DNA of 8,535 nucleotides, from the NCBI GenBank assembly GCA_049317345.1, contig JBMOIL010000105.1:1-8535 (forward strand). Direction: 5' to 3'. Below are positions 7,079 to 8,535 of this stretch, one piece after another. Made by a program: the position numbers and the translations under genes. Below the pieces are notes generated by a model, which saw only the letters and a list, made by a program, of their open reading frames with translations, was not told the DNA's origin and ran no database searches. Source of the DNA: Mxb001 sp049317345 (GTDB lineage Bacteria; Actinomycetota; Actinomycetes; S36-B12). Within the stretch, counting starts at the first letter, position 1. Each line of letters begins with the position of its first letter.

Positions 7079-8428
7079 GTGACCACTCCTGCTGGGAGTA
7101 CGCCGCCCGATGGCACAGCGCATCAGATCTTCGACCGCCCATCTCTGGGTGAGCGCGTCTGGCTGTTGCGTGCCCTGCGCGGGGAGACCATCGGCGGAGT
7201 CCTGCTGCTCATCTCGGCGGTCATCGCCATCGTGTGGGCGAACTCTCCCTGGGGTGACTCCTACTTCGCACTGGGAGAGATCACCGTCGGGCCGGCGTCG
7301 CTTGGCCTCAACCTCAGTCTCGCCACCTGGGCCTCTGATGGCCTCCTCGCGGTCTTCTTCTTCGTCGCCGGATTGGAACTCAAGCACGAGTTGACCCACG
7401 GCACGCTGTCCAAGCCGTCACAGGCCGCCGTACCCATCGCCGCGGCACTCGGCGGCATGATCGTGCCGGCCATCATCTTCGTCGCCATCGTCGCTCCCTC
7501 GGATGTGCCAGGCGGACTGCGCGGCTGGGCCGTGCCCATGGCGACGGATATCGCTTTCGCCCTCGCCGTACTGGCCGTCGTCGGGCGCATGCTCCCCGTG
7601 GCCCTGCGTGCCTTCCTCCTCACGCTCGCCGTCGTCGACGACCTGGGCGCGATCACCATCATCGCGATCTTCTACTCAAAGGGCTTTTCGCTCGGCTACT
7701 TCCTCCTCGCCGTGGCACTGCTGGCTGTCTACTGGCTACTCCAAAAACGTCGCGTGCGCAGCCCCTTCATCTACGTGCCACTCGCGCTTGTCATCTGGTG
7801 GGCTACGCATGAGAGCGGCATCCATGCGACTGTGGCGGGTGTCGCCATGGCCCTGCTCACGCGATCGAGTGTCGATCCGGGCGAGACCGAATCCCCGGTC
7901 GATCGGCTGCAGCGAATGCTGCTTCCCCTGAGCGCAGGCCTGTGCGTGCCGCTCTTTGCTTTCTTTGCCGCGGGCGTCGACCTCCGCAGTACCGGCCTCA
8001 TCGAGTCACTCAGCAGTCCTGTCGCCATCGGCATCATGGCCGGTCTCATCATCGGCAAGCCACTGGGCGTTGTCTCTACGGCGTGGCTCATGGCCCGATT
8101 CACACGTGCGCGCCTGAATCCCGCGATCGAATGGCGGGATGTCTTCGCCGTCGGCCTCCTCGCCGGGATCGGCTTCACCGTTGCCCTGCTCATCACCGAG
8201 CTGGCCTACTCGGATGACATTGCCCTCCTCGACAGTGCCAAGGTGGCCGTCTTCTCCGCTTCGGTCGTCTCGGCCCTGATCGCCTCGATCATGCTCCTCA
8301 CCCGCAACAGGCACTACCGCCGCGCGGCCGAGATCGAGGAGGCCGATGTGGACGGCGACGGGATTCCTGACGTCTACCAGGGGGTTGCTGACGGGGAAGC
8401 CGGCGCGTCGCCCCCGGACACCCACTAG
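7079..8428 (+). CDS. nhaA: Na+/H+ antiporter NhaA
   Basis: 449 residues, longer than the E. coli protein (388) because of N- and C-terminal extensions. NhaA exchanges cytoplasmic Na+ (or Li+) for external protons across the inner membrane and protects against salt and alkaline stress. Diagnostic segments are all present: FFFVAGLELKHEL (93-105), MATDIAFALAVL with Asp157 (E. coli Asp133), TLAVVDDLGAI with Asp187-Asp188 (the ion-binding pair, E. coli Asp163-Asp164), ESGIHATVAGVAMALL (245-260), FFAAGVDL (295-302), IGKPLGV with Lys327 (E. coli Lys300), and GIGFTVALLITELAY (363-377). About a dozen hydrophobic segments fit the NhaA fold. The cytoplasmic tail (about 410-449) is acidic and holds DVDGDGIPD (423-431), which looks like a calcium-binding loop of the thrombospondin type 3 or EF-hand kind. 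The gene follows acs after 95 bases that contain a strong hairpin, so it may have its own control. The pump residues are intact and the call is secure. Confidence 0.97.
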   Translation: MTTPAGSTPPDGTAHQIFDRPSLGERVWLLRALRGETIGGVLLLISAVIAIVWANSPWGDSYFALGEITVGPASLGLNLSLATWASDGLLAVFFFVAGLELKHELTHGTLSKPSQAAVPIAAALGGMIVPAIIFVAIVAPSDVPGGLRGWAVPMATDIAFALAVLAVVGRMLPVALRAFLLTLAVVDDLGAITIIAIFYSKGFSLGYFLLAVALLAVYWLLQKRRVRSPFIYVPLALVIWWATHESGIHATVAGVAMALLTRSSVDPGETESPVDRLQRMLLPLSAGLCVPLFAFFAAGVDLRSTGLIESLSSPVAIGIMAGLIIGKPLGVVSTAWLMARFTRARLNPAIEWRDVFAVGLLAGIGFTVALLITELAYSDDIALLDSAKVAVFSASVVSALIASIMLLTRNRHYRRAAEIEEADVDGDGIPDVYQGVADGEAGASPPDTH

Positions 8429-8460
8429 CCTTCCTGCGACGGACAGCGAAGGAGACGACC

Positions 8461-8535
8461 ATGCCCGATATGACTCCCCCGGGGGAGGCTTCGATCAAGG
8501 CCCTCGTCGCCGCTGCCGTTGCCGACCTCCAAAGG
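8461..8535 (+). CDS. Start of a gene cut by the window edge, possibly an actinobacterial holin-like membrane protein
   Basis: An ATG at 8461 opens 25 codons that run off the window. It is preceded by AAGGAGA (8449-8455) with a 5-base spacer, a good ribosome binding site, and lies 32 bases after the nhaA stop, so co-transcription with nhaA is likely. The visible peptide has a short polar start, then SIKALVAAAVADLQR. This resembles the start of the small actinobacterial holin-like (phage holin superfamily, Holin-X type) proteins, which often begin 'S(I/V)xxLVxxAxxDL' before a helix rich in Leu, Val, Glu and Lys, and which I recall near nhaA in other actinobacteria. Such proteins are usually cellular, not prophage genes. 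That a gene starts here is well supported; the family is a guess from 25 residues. Confidence 0.6.
   Translation, partial: MPDMTPPGEASIKALVAAAVADLQR

Noticed and set aside
8429..8452. CCTTC/GAAGG pairing around the nhaA-downstream ribosome binding site
   Set aside because: It is only 5 bp with a 14-base loop, too weak to claim a structure or control of the next gene.

Overview
The window is GC-rich (roughly two thirds G+C by eye). It uses GTG starts behind strong purine-rich ribosome binding sites, and it carries acs, nhaA and a holin-like gene in a row. Together these point to a chromosomal segment of an actinobacterium (Actinomycetota); I cannot name the genus. I see no mobile element, CRISPR array, rRNA or tRNA, and coding density is very high.

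Layout. (1) Bases 1-2816, plus strand: the 3' part of a FUSC-family membrane protein gene, followed almost without gap by two membrane-anchored proteins of unknown function. These two are clearly paralogous to each other and look like an old tandem duplication. (2) Bases 2819-4842, minus strand: a divergent polysaccharide-deacetylase-like secreted protein, then a Fic-domain-like protein whose start appears to overlap the deacetylase stop as CTGA. The plus and minus blocks meet tail to tail with only 2 bases between stop codons. (3) Bases 4843-5018: a 176-base divergent promoter region. (4) Bases 5019-8535, plus strand: acs (AMP-forming acetyl-CoA synthetase), a 95-base gap with two inverted repeats, nhaA (Na+/H+ antiporter), and the first 25 codons of a gene that may encode a holin-like membrane protein.

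Functional picture. acs and nhaA are well-supported housekeeping genes for acetate activation and for sodium/pH homeostasis. The Fic-like protein keeps the autoinhibitory motif of class II Fic enzymes but has lost the catalytic histidine and the asparagine and first arginine of the HPFxxGNGRxxR signature, so it is unlikely to AMPylate. The deacetylase-like protein is secreted or membrane-anchored, is rich in cysteine, and has an altered first catalytic motif. The FUSC gene and the paralogue pair probably form one transcription unit acting at the cell envelope.

No obvious new defence or mobile system is visible. The points most worth a second look are the degenerate Fic protein with its apparent CTG start, the uncharacterised paralogue pair, the structured leader before nhaA, and a calcium-loop-like motif in the NhaA tail.
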